64,000 nucleotides of DNA. Origin: Ignelater luminosus (lineage: Eukaryota; Arthropoda; Insecta; Coleoptera; Elateridae). Below are positions 48,005 through 58,562 of this stretch, piece by piece (position 1 is the first letter of the stretch; every line of letters begins with the position of its first letter). The notes under the pieces are model-generated. The model was not told where the DNA came from. It saw only the letters and a list, made by a program, of their open reading frames with translations, and did no database searches. Location: contig VTPC01004672.1 of NCBI GenBank assembly GCA_011009095.1, positions 90,964 to 154,963 of the forward strand, read 5' to 3'. Both the position numbers and the translations under genes were made by a program.

Positions 48005-49069
48005 TAAACGTGTCAGACCAATAAATTGAGTTTATAAGTGGAACAAATTGACCTAGAAATTACACGTTAAAAAGAAGCTAACAGAAGCATACACTTGCTT
48101 CTCTAATTACATCATGGTTCAATTTGATATTTACTAAAAACATCGTCAGGAAAAAACGGTTTCTCCAAGATTACTTCAAATTGGTGTGCGTTAGTGACCA
48201 AATTCTCGTGAATTGTGGTTGTATAAGTAACAGTGGACAGCTAATCCGTTAAACTCATTACTAACTCGAATTAGTAAAGCAAACCCAAAACTTATTCGCA
48301 AGTATAAATTATAATCTTTACAAATAGAAGATTTGTAATTCGTGTAGAAATCGAACCAAAACCTTGAGCACTGCTCGATAAATTAACACGAATGTTGGTA
48401 TTTCGTGACAAACATGTAATCCACCTATTAAGCTTTCAAATTTCCACTGTGCTTTAGTTCCTTGAGTTTACAACACCAGTTTTCTGCTTTAGAGATGCAA
48501 ATAGTTAGTTGTTTTTACTGTAATACGCAACATCTAATTGGTATTTTAAGTTTGTGCTCAGCAAGTTACTCTGTAGTGTCCTTTGTGTTGATTTTGAATT
48601 CCGAATTTTTGTAATACATAATTAATAAACTATGTAAATTATTTTTTTGAGCCTTGGATCTTTATTAAACTTTATTAAATGCATTTAAATGTAGATTACT
48701 CAACAACTCACTCATTTTTTCTAATTCTTGTAAAAGATGAAAAGAATTTAATCTGACCAATTTAGTAATGTACAGCTAGGGCATTCCTTTTGTACTTCTT
48801 TGTTTCTTGAAAGAATTACTTACTAAATGTAAAAGGTCCCAGAGGTAAAGATTTGTAGTACGACGCGACAAATTGCATTCAACAATCGTAACGACTTGCA
48901 CGCCGAATTTCCCACACACGTAAGCTACACATCGTTCGATAAACTTAATACTATCAACATGAACTACAAGTTGTCTTTTTAATTTTTTCAACCAATACTG
49001 AAGTTGCACTGACAAGTCTCTCCAATCATCGCAACAAATGCACATGCACGCACAATCAAACTTCTATAG
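48005..49069. other. AT-rich DNA without recognised gene
   Basis: About 1 kb. The 89-codon minus frame at 48776-49045 has several Cys but no known pattern. Confidence 0.5.
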
Positions 49070-49744
49070 TCCAGTAAAGTAAGTCGAGATTAAGGCCAAA
49101 CTTTGGAATGAAAGATACAAAGCTGAAAATTCGCATAGACTGTCTCGACGTTTCAAAGACAGACTGAAAAGTGTCATAAGATATCGTGTCCGCTAGTCAA
49201 AATATTAAAGGTCAAAGGTCACGAAAATCTGTTTTTTACAAATATCTCGCTTCCTATGGCTCGTATGTCGTTTGAGACCCTTACAAAACTTGTAGAACAT
49301 AAAAGTCTCTACAAGTTTGGTTCTATGCATTTTTCGGTATGATTGGTCGTTTTAGAGATAGAGCGCGGAGAGTGGGAAGCGCGCATCCGTTTATAGGTTA
49401 ACGCTATGTAAACTGGAGAACCAAATGCATGGTACACTGTACGAAGTTAGTTATATAATAAAATATTATTATTGTCATTATTAAAGTTAACAAACTGTTA
49501 TTGATGTTAAATATTTTAAATACATTATATAGTAATGCGGATGCATCAGTGAATGAGACACAACATCTGCCCTGTTTAACAAAGGAAAACTGCAAATTAT
49601 AAAAATGATCGAAAAAAAACCTGAATTGTATCAATTAGCTCAATTATTCCAATACATTATTTGAAAATGGAATACATGTTCTTTTAGCAATGTATAATTA
49701 TTCAAGATCAGAACACTGTATTGACAATTTTAGGTACACACAAT

Positions 49745-50229
49745 CATCAAATCAACCAGACTTAACAGACCGGTGGAATTATCATCTCTTCCATCTACAC
49801 GTGCAGCAGTTCTTCAGCATATCTATCGGGCCTACTTCTAGATCCAGACTGGTTAGGGAAGAATTTACAACCTGCAAACTAGGGGTGGGATCTAGAAAAC
49901 GAGATCATGTAGCCTACTACAACATTATTGACACCAGCACCGGACGAACTATTGAATAGAAACTTTTGCAATTGTGGCATAAACTGTGGATGTACGAAAG
50001 TAGGGTTGTAGTGCTCCACAGTTTGTGGTCAGTGTCACGGACAAGCATGCTTCAACGCCTCGTCAATATCAAATGATTTTGATACTGAAAATGAATTTGT
50101 TCCTGAGAGCCTTGAGATTTTAGAATCCCTTGTGACGGAAAACGAGGATAACGATACCAGAAGAAGAGGACTACAACAAAAATTAGAAATCTTGAGACGC
50201 ATGTCTACTGGTGATGGTATTCAGAGGTG
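49745..50229 (+). pseudogene. Element II gene, C-terminal remnant
   Basis: One frame reads ELSSLPSTRAAVLQHIYRAY, then F-TAG-IQT. The next reads LGWDLENEIM, TAG, PTTTLLTPAPDELLN, RNFCNCGINCGCTKVGL, TAG, and then CSTVCGQCHGQACFN, an acidic tail and TGA at 50227-50229. The order LP-T-AA, W-LG, GW, P-TT, PAPD-LL, Cys cluster agrees with the element I tail and with the protein family I recall. Eight Cys of the cluster are visible. At least three in-frame stops and one frame change make it dead. Upstream domains are missing. Confidence 0.65.
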
Positions 50230-50252
50230 AACCGAGTAGCTTCTGATACTAT

Positions 50253-50715
50253 AAATTAATAAATAAAAAGATTCTCCAAACAGTTTTAAATGTGAGAATT
50301 GTATAACGTAACTCTAGACAGATCTGTCTCGACCTTATTCTGGTCTAATCAGCAGGGGACTACGTTTTAAAATTCTCACATACTTCATACTGCCCTATAT
50401 ATATATATATAGAGCTAGAATAATGACATACATAGCATGAAGCTTTAGCGGTGACATCTAATAGTCATCACCAGCAAGTACACAAGGTGCAAGGGTCAAC
50501 GAGGCTATAAAGTATGTGAGAATTGTAAAACGTCATCCTCTACTGATGAGACCAGAATAAGGTCGAAACAGATCTGTTTAGAGGTACGTTATACAATTCT
50601 CACATTTAAAACTGTTTGGAAAATCTTTTTATTTATTAATTTATATTAATACACTCCAATTTAGATGGGGCCCATTTAATTATACATATACATGTATTTT
50701 AAATGTTATGTGTGT
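50253..50715. mobile_element. Foldback insertion with 16-bp target duplication
   Basis: TAGCTTCTGATACTAT lies at 50237-50252 and again at 50716-50731. The insert contains arms 50251-50395 and 50500-50644, inverted copies about 90 percent alike by eye. Each arm contains its own shorter inverted repeat (TGTGAGAATTGTA...ATTCTCACA) and an outer A-rich AATAAATAAAAAG stretch. A (TA)n run at 50397-50412 lies in the loop. The long direct repeat is typical of target-primed retroposition, not cut-and-paste transposition. No coding region is present. Confidence 0.65.
50397..50412. repeat. (TA)n microsatellite
   Basis: About eight TA units within the loop of the foldback. Confidence 0.8.
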
Positions 50716-51192
50716 TAGCTTCTGATACTATTCACTAGGAGGTTGTGTATTGCATTACATCAGTACAACATGGATTAAGCCTATCGCTACCATGTCAAAA
50801 AAAACCCGCCTTGCATTCCACCTCAAACAATAATATATTTCATCATATAATTAACTTCCTAAAGTGTACTATGCATCTGGTTTCGCAGTTTACATAGCGT
50901 TAACCTAGAAACGGATGCGCGCTTTATCTCGAAAACGACCAATCACAGAAAAATGCATGGAACCAAACTTGTAGAGAATGTTATGCTCTACAAGTTTTGT
51001 AATAAGCTCCAAGGACATGGGAGGCATGGAAAGTAAAATATTTGCATAAAACCGAATTTCGGGACCTTCAACCTTTGATATCTTGACTAACGGACACGAT
51101 ATCTTATGAGATAGAACGTCGAGACAAAGGTTTATAAAAATTTTCAGCTTTGTATTTTTCATTCCGAGGTTTAATCCTTATTTTACTGGATT

Positions 51193-52888
51193 AAGAAATA
51201 CGATAAATTTTATGGCAGCTCCGTACTACCATCAAACACGATCACGATGTGCGACACGTAGTACAACAACGCCACACACTATTGTAGTTGAAATAGTCGT
51301 ACTGACCAAAATCTTAATACTTATTGTAGGATAAATCGTTTCGTCTGTGAGCTGTTTAAATAGCAAAAGATCACGGCACGAACGAGTCCTAAATTAGCAA
51401 AAATGCCGCAAGCTGTCACTAACTGATCGGGAAAAGTAAGGTCCGGAGATAATAAACGGTGTGCTGTGAAAAGTGGGCCATTCTGTCGTGTGATTGAAGG
51501 GATTAGGGTTAGATTGAATTAAGCAGTTTTGAAGGTGCATACTTCTCACAGCATACTATTATTTAGGAACCTTGAGGAAAAAGATTTGTAACGGAATCTA
51601 TAATGAGAAATGTTGCTCGATTATGTTATATCTAGAATTTAGCAGCTAGACTATTGGTTGTCTGTAAAACTTTTTACTACTAATTAAATTGCAGTAAGTC
51701 GAAAAATTGTCATAGTTTTCGAATATCAAAAAGTATAATAATACCGGGTATAGATCAGATAATTTGATAATTTTCCAAACGCTTTCCATCGTGGAAAATA
51801 ATGTTAACTGTCTTTTCTTCAACTTGAGAGTTTGATATTTAATATTCAATAAAATGGTTTCGATGGGAACTACTTCCGATGGCACTTATTACGTAGTGGT
51901 AGCCCATGAAATTCTACTGGAACTACAAAAACTATCCTCATCATACTACTCAGCTGTTAAAAAACCTGCTTTACACACTTAGTCCGTCAGGGTTTGTCTG
52001 TGCCGATCACGTTTACACGTCTTGGTCTGCATTTAATCAGACGTTCAATATTCTAGAGTAAAGATTTTGCAAATGCAAAGTATCCAGTTTTTTCTTAAAT
52101 TGTGACCACAAGCTAAAGATAAAAGTGTGCTTACATTTTTAAAGGTGCACAGGCTTACGTAAATTCAAGCGTCGCCAGACTCCAGAACGTACTACAGACC
52201 AATTTCTCGGCTAGTCGTTCACTTACATGCAGCGACAAATCCTCCAGTTCTTTTAAGCAAACTCAAACAAACCATATCCAGGTGTGTGAAGTGCGCTGTA
52301 TCCAAACAACAAATTCATAATTATAAGATACAAATGATGTTAGTAGCGATTATTATCGTACTAAATGAACCGATTGTGTGTTTATTACCGCTGACTTATG
52401 AAGATTTGTATTCCTTTCCGTTTACCTTATCAACCTCAGATTGTCTTCTAGGCGCTAGATATTCCAAGAACGTCTATTGGGCCGTTTGTATTACCAATGT
52501 GTCGAGATTAAGTAGCTTTTGTTATCTCTAATAGATTTTATTGATCCAAAACTATATTCTTTGAGCTACTTAATCAATGTTCCTGTCAGTTTTAATCTTA
52601 CTAATGCAGGTAATCAATATCACAAAGTTTTAGTTTTCATTTAGCAGATTTATTTCTTATTGGGAAAAGATTTTGGTTTTTCGTAATAGACTAACATCTA
52701 CTTCGGTTAAAGAACTCTGCTTCTTGATACCATAGATTGGTCTAAAAAATTTGTTTAAGACAGATTTGTTTAAAATCCTATGCTTACATGACCCACTTTA
52801 TTGTAAAATAATGTTTTACTTTTAAACTGGAGCCTCGTTTTATGGAATAAGTAAAATGTAAACCAAAACGTGGAGAAAGTCATTTACT
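51193..52888. other. AT-rich DNA without recognised gene
   Basis: About 1.7 kb. Frames of 79 codons (51646-51885, minus) and 81 codons (52286-52531, plus) have no motif I recognise and no splice or promoter support. Confidence 0.5.
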
Positions 52889-52890
52889 AT

Positions 52891-54133
52891 ACAGGGCGTT
52901 CAAAAAATGTTGTCGAATATTTTAGCCACTTATAGTACTCATTGCGACGATCAAAAAAGTCTTAATCAAGATGGGCCCGCAGCTCAACCGTTTCAGAGAT
53001 ATAGCACATTTTTAAAAAAACTGAAAGTAAGTTTAAACTACAAAGTCATTATAGCAGGTGCTCTACATGTCTTCCTTCCATTCCTAGGGAAGAAAGATGA
53101 TCGCACTCTTTCAAAAATACACAAAGTCGTACGTATTGACTAACAGGCATGTTCTATCCGCTCCCTTAGCTCTTCTAGAGTATTAATTAGTCGTGAATAG
53201 ACTAAAGATTTTAAATATCTCCACGCAAAAAAGTTCAACGAATTGAAATCAAGAGACCTTGGCGGTCATGCAACAGGACACCCTTGTCCTATCCACTGAT
53301 TATAGAAAGTTTCATTTAGAAGATTATGCACTAAAAGAGAAAAATGCGCAGGTTACCCATCATGCATAAACCATAACTGCATTCTACCAGCAATAGGTAC
53401 CTCTTTTAACAATTTTGGTAAATCATTTCGCAAAATTTAGCATTTAAGCGGTTAGGAAAAAATATTGGTCCCAGCAGGCGATCTCCTAAAACTTCCAACC
53501 AAACATTTAAAGAAAATCGGTGTTGATATCGGGACTGAACAATTTCGTGAGGATTTTCATCCGCCCAAATATGGTTGTTGTGGAAATTCAATACACCGCC
53601 TTTGGTGAAACCGGCTTCATCGTAGAATAAAATATGAGTAATCAAATTAGGCGTTTCTGCAAGTTGTGTTATTATCCACCGACAGAATTCTCATCGTGCA
53701 TAATAAATCAAGAGCGGCAAGATTTTGCACTCGTTGAATGTGGTATGGGTACAGCAGATTCTCGTGTAAGATTCTGCAAACTAAGAAATGGTTTATACCT
53801 GTTTGAGCAAAAGGCCTTCGTGTGCTGATACCTGGATGTTCATCAATCCTTAAAACATTTTCTTCGGTAGCAAGAGTAATAACTGATCTATGTCGACCAG
53901 CACCTTGATGTCTTGTCCTAAGTGTTCCAGTTTCGGATAGACGTTGATGAATTCTTGTAAAAAGTTTGCCACTTCAACGAACCATTTGCACCACCATACA
54001 TAAAATGCATGTCTGCCATTTCCGGGTTTGTATATTCAGCCATATTTAGATGATAATTTGATAATTTACGTGATTTGCACGGGTAAGAAACTAATAAAGT
54101 TTAAATATTTTACAACATTTTCTAAACACCCTG
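52891..54133 (-). mobile_element. DD41D transposon, heavily decayed, 1243 bp
   Basis: The TIRs CAGGG(C/T)GTTCAAAAAATGTT-like at left and CAGGGTGTTTAGAAAATGTT inverted at right share most of about 30 bases. TA flanks at 52889-52890 and 54134-54135. A full-length but broken transposase lies on the minus strand. It is a third DD41D family, distinct from those at 2667 and 46697. Confidence 0.85.
53049..54043 (-). pseudogene. DD41D transposase, many lesions
   Basis: The ATG at 54043 gives MAEYTNPEMADMHFMYGG. Later blocks, in shifting frames, are ENVLRIDEHPGIST, RILHENLLYPYHIQRVQ, LFYDEAGFTKGGV (D1), HIWADENPHEIVQSRYQHRF, LWFMHDG followed by a stop and PAHFSLLVHNLL (D2), WIGQGC, PPRSLDFNSLNFF, LKSLVYS and a C-terminus GRHVEHLL ending at TAA 53049-53051. 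The third Asp, expected in PLDFF, reads Asn (SLNFF). At least four frame changes and several stops are present. The order matches the transposase at 2848-3973, which ends GAHFEHLL. Confidence 0.8.
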
Positions 54134-54135
54134 TA

Positions 54136-56689
54136 TATCCCGTTCCAGTGGCGGATTTTTTAATTTTTACAACCTCCCAGTCGTGACAGCATCCCGAGTC
54201 CTCTTCTATTTTGCGAATCTCTAAATCCTAGTGGGCCTTACAACCGCGAAATTATGGAATTAGTTGTAGGAAGAAGTACTATTCAGTTATGGATATTAAT
54301 GAAAATAAGTGATTATTGCTTTGTTTTTGAAACTTAATTAAAGTTGCTAGTGGGCAAAGCAAATTAACTTTTTATTAATGTATACAAAAAAAATTATATA
54401 CAATAATAAATCTTTTATTACTATACGTGGGTTAAATACAGTTTAATCTAAATAACAAGCAAATAAAGCGGAAACCTCATATTTTTAGATGTACAAAAGC
54501 CTCGCCAAGAAATGCTAAAGAAAGGAAAGACCGAAAGATAAAATTGTATAAAAGATTATCAGTTTTAAACTTGGAAACATATAATAGATGCTAAAAGAGA
54601 GATCTGTTAGTATATATCCTTAAAGAAAATTATACAATCTCCCTTACCTTTGTATTATATTGCTCTTTTTTAAAGAAAATTTCAAATGTGAAAATTAAAA
54701 AGTAATCTCTTTTCAAGAGAAAAAGGAAACATATCTTTTTATCAAAAAAAATAATTTAGAAAAATATCCAGACGGAATGGGAATATTAAGTACTTCTGGT
54801 CAAAATAAAGTAGAAAGGCAGCGTTTGTGCTTTTAATTACTTAAATATTTTATCCCTGTAGCATAATAATCTTTTATGTCTTCATCCCACAAAAAATCAA
54901 CTTGGAAAAGTATTAAGTTTTACATTGCATCATTTAGTTGAGATAATTAGGATAACAAAGTAAAGATTGTAATTTAGGAAGTGATCATTAATATTGTTTG
55001 ACATCTCACTTCTGCTTTGAGAAATTAATCAGAACTAAACCCACAGCAACTACAACAACTGACAAGAATTAACTTTCATTTTAGATGTTTTAAAATACAC
55101 TACATGAAGTATAAATGATTGATTGCTAACCTAATAATGAAACATGAAACAATCTTGAACCTTAAAGTTGTACTTAAAGACAATAAAAAATTCGAGATAA
55201 TTTTTTTGTTATAAATTAATGTAAGTTTAAACTAATAATTTACCTACCGCCAAGATTTTCGTGCTTAACTAATTAAGCAATAGATAATTACTGTCCAACC
55301 GGATGGAGTCATTAAAATAAGACTTCCAGGAGGTTACTTCAATAAGATAACCATTTTGAAATGACCTAATATGTAGAACAAATTATTTTAACAAAAATGT
55401 TTTATTACGTAATTGTGTGGCATCATATCCTTAATAGATTCGTACCCTATTTAGAAAAGTAAACTTAGCAATGATAATATTACCTACAGGTAGCTTCTTT
55501 ATAGTTTTTTTACTGATTGAACGTCCATAATTGCATCCGTAAGCGTTTAGTTTTTAATATGCCGCAAAAGTCAAAAATAATAATATGTTAGGTTTGGTTT
55601 TCCTTACATACTTGAAGGCTTTTGTCTTGAAAACAAGAACGAAGTGAAATTTTTTGATATCGTACATTAATTAACTATAAAAACTGTTGTTACAATTTAC
55701 AAATATCTAAATAATAAACTGATGTGGGAATAGTTTTCGGTCTTGGGGACCAAACAAAAATGTTGACTAAAATATGAACTTTTTTTATCCTACTCAACCT
55801 TTTTATTTTGTTATTTAGTGTAGAAACTTGGTTCTTTCCATAATTTATGTAAATGAACACCAAAATTATTTATATTCATTCTGCTTAATAAAATATCATT
55901 GTCGGATCTGGCATAAGAACCGTAAATACGTAAAGTCCACAAAACCGCACGACTTTAACGTTAACAATGAAAAGGAAATTCTTAAAACGGATGAAATAAT
56001 TAAATACATGCAGAAGATGGCTAAGATCAGCAAACAAGATGTTTTACATGAAATATGAGTGCGGAGACAACTACAAACAAGAAAATTGGAGAAAAACGTG
56101 ACTCTTTTGCAAGAGTATTGTTATTATACTTGAGCTATGCTGTGGTCCTACTGAGAGTTTTTTAGTTAGTTAATTTCTATTGGTTATTATCAAGTATCAA
56201 GCAATATCAAGAGCTTAGGTAAGTTTATGCTGTCTGTTCTTTGAGGCACACAGCTGTCTTACTTTTGGAAACACATCTTTAGAAATGTTTCCTAAAATTG
56301 AACTCAATTTTAATTACTCCCACTTTTGTCAGGCACTTCGTCTTTTTACTGTGCAAATTTGCGTTTTGTTTTTCTAGATCATGCTAAGAAATCATAACTT
56401 TACCTATTCAAAGTTCATACTGGGAATATGTCTATCTTGTTTGGAAGAAGAAATTGTTTGCATACACATATCGTATAGTGAACAAAATATATTGGTTTCC
56501 TCCATATATCGTACAATACAAATATGTGAAGAGGAAATTCCGTACCGTACCTAAACCTACCTAAGAGCGATCACTCAAAATCTTTAGGACCCCGTACAAC
56601 AACACAAAAATACTGTAAGAACTTTTATACAAAGATTGTTTTGTTTTATTCACAATATGTCAGAAAATTAACAGAAAGATACTCCTAAA
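54136..56689. other. AT-rich DNA without recognised gene
   Basis: About 2.6 kb. A 76-codon frame at 55828-56058 is rich in Lys and contains DEIIKYMQKMAKISKQDV. It lies about 630 bp upstream of the DD37E remnant in the same orientation and could be its N-terminal part, but I see no motif that proves this. Confidence 0.4.
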
Positions 56690-56999
56690 AGATATCGAAA
56701 AAGAAAAAAGTATCTAGAAGCTTAGTTAGCCAGGGTTCTTCAATGTAGTTGTATTTTAACATTCGGGTATTTTACTGGTAAGAAAATGACGGCAGAAGAT
56801 ATTTCACTGTGTCTTATTCTGAAATAAAAAGCAACGATGACTTTTATACAAACAGCACTGAAGCTTGGTTTTAGGCAAAGTGTTGTTTGGTGTGCTATAT
56901 AAGAAAGAGATATCTCACAACCTTACATCGAACACATTAAAAACAAAGCGATAGCTACAGAGCTCTATACTCAAACACCTTTCCAAGTTGATAAGTTTT

Positions 57000-57745
57000 A
57001 TTAAGGTGGACGTGTCTTATGAACGCCGAAAACCCTTGATACGGTGTGGTCAATTTTAGTAGATGCTGTGTAAAAACTAATGGGTATGAGGCACTGAGAT
57101 ATCCGATAAAAATCCAAATCTGCTTTTTTTCGTTTTGCGATTAATTTCTCTGCAAGTAGGCTGCGGATGAAAATGGAAATTGTACAAGTAAAAGGGCACA
57201 TTATGGACGTATGTTTTACAGTTCCTCCCAAATTTCTGCACTGCACCGTCTTTACGCCAAAGCAGTTTATGTCAGTAGACATGATGATCAGTTTACTTCT
57301 TTCATAATAGCTTGCTGGGAAAGGATGAAACCCCATAACCCCCTTATTATAACCCATGGGAAAACTTATGAAGAACAGGATTCAAGCCTTACAAAAGTAA
57401 TTCGCACAACCCTTTGGTTGTAATCAATTGCAGTCAATTGTCACCCTTGATAAATAGTTGATTACAAAGTGGTAATTGTGCTTGTTAGTTGGAACTAATA
57501 AATGTTTTGTGAAAATGTGCTTACTGGTTTCGGAGCAAGTACTGATGGTATTTATTATTATGTTTACTAGCCTTATTATCATTTCAAAGATAATTTTGTA
57601 TAGAACTGACCAGAGGTCAGGTTTTGACCTTTGTAGAATAAGTGTGCACTATTTCCATTGTATGTCATTGAGCAGTTATTGCAAAGAGCATTAGTAAACC
57701 GTTCTTCGTTACTCACTTAGTTACCATTTTCTCCAAAATTTTCCC
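57000..57745. other. Unidentified insertion within the DD37E relic
   Basis: Transposase similarity stops at about 56996 and resumes near 57745. The intervening DNA holds a 118-codon minus-strand frame (57001-57357) with no known motif and an 8-bp inverted repeat GTAATCAA/TTGATTAC. Its left edge reads TTAAGGTGGAC; the same 11 bases inverted occur near 58890, which may be chance. The origin is unknown. Confidence 0.4.
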
Positions 57746-57981
57746 AAAGTTCCAAGAGATTCTTTGCTTCCAAAAGACACTCCCACTTTAACACCTATCA
57801 CGCTAAAGATGAGATAACGTTTTGGTTCGACTTAGCATCATGTCATTGTGCAAGACCTATAAGCACATGGTTGAAGAAGCATAACATATTCTACGCTCCA
57901 AAAGATGACAACTCGTCAAACGTATTTCAATCTAGGCCTATTGAGAATTTTTGGGCTTTACTTAAAAAGAGGATATATAAC

Positions 57982-58362
57982 TAGGGTGACCATTCATCCC
58001 GGATTTTCCGGGACCGTCCCGGATTAAAGCCCCGTGTCCCGTATTGATATGTGTCCCGTGAAATGTCCCGAATTAGATAATTCATCATATCATGTGAATA
58101 TTATAATATTCGATTATATTTTATTCGCGCATCTCTGCGTACATGACTATATGAACGCATTCACTTATCTACGCGCATGCTTATGTTTACAGTCACAGTC
58201 ATTTTATAATAAAATGAAAATTATTTTCATAAATTTCTGTTTTAAAATGACACTTTAAAGGATTTTTTCAAAAAAATTTCCACGCCCACGTATTTACGTG
58301 TGCTTCGCACGCAAGGGACGTTCTCTGACCCACATTATGTTACTATAAAAATGGTCACCCTA
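57982..58362. mobile_element. hAT MITE with perfect 8-bp duplication, 381 bp
   Basis: The ends are TAGGGTGACCAT, inverted at the two termini. TATATAAC lies immediately outside on both sides (57974-57981 and 58363-58370). The left part is rich in TCCCGG/GTCCCG motifs. It splits the DD37E transposase, and deleting it with one octamer rejoins the reading ..KKRIYN.KG.. There is no coding capacity, so it moved with a hAT transposase encoded elsewhere. Confidence 0.9.
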
Positions 58363-58562
58363 TATATAACAAAGGTTGAGAAACCCAAAACAAGCAAGAA
58401 TTGAGACAGAAAATCTTTCAGAAAATAAGAGTAATCAATATTATAACCGTCCAAACGTTGATGGAACACAAGGGGGAGAAACCATAGAACCATGGGAAAT
58501 AATGGACCTCTGGTTTAGAATTTTTTTTTTTCATGAAATTAAGTTGTTTATTTATCATTTTA

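Larger units (their letters stand above)
49070..51192 (+). mobile_element. Long-TIR element II, related to element I by its gene
   Basis: The arms of about 310 bp, roughly 49070-49405 and 50885-51192, are inverted copies with ends TCCAGTAAA(G/A)TAAG. Shared blocks include ACACGATATCTTA, GAACCAAACTTGTAGAG-like text and GTTAACCTA/TAGGTTAACGCTATGTAAAC. Between the arms lies a C-terminal remnant of the same gene as in element I, and a foldback is inserted downstream of its stop codon. I found no certain target duplication. Confidence 0.75.
56690..58562 (+). pseudogene. DD37E transposase relic, interrupted twice
   Basis: Plus-strand blocks are NDGRRYFTVSYSEI (D1 region, near 56790), FRQSVVWCAI, RDISQPYIEHIKNKAIATEL, then after about 750 bp of unrelated DNA YHAKDEITFWFDLASCHCA (D2 codon 57829-57831) and FQSRPIENFWALLKKRIYN (Glu codon 57943-57945). 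There are 37 residues between D2 and E. A hAT MITE follows at 57982-58362, and reading then resumes with KG, stop, ETQNKQELRQKI. The DLAS-H and RPIENFW text is typical of DD37E members of the Tc1-mariner superfamily as I remember them. TIRs were not found. Several stops and frame changes make it dead. Confidence 0.7.
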
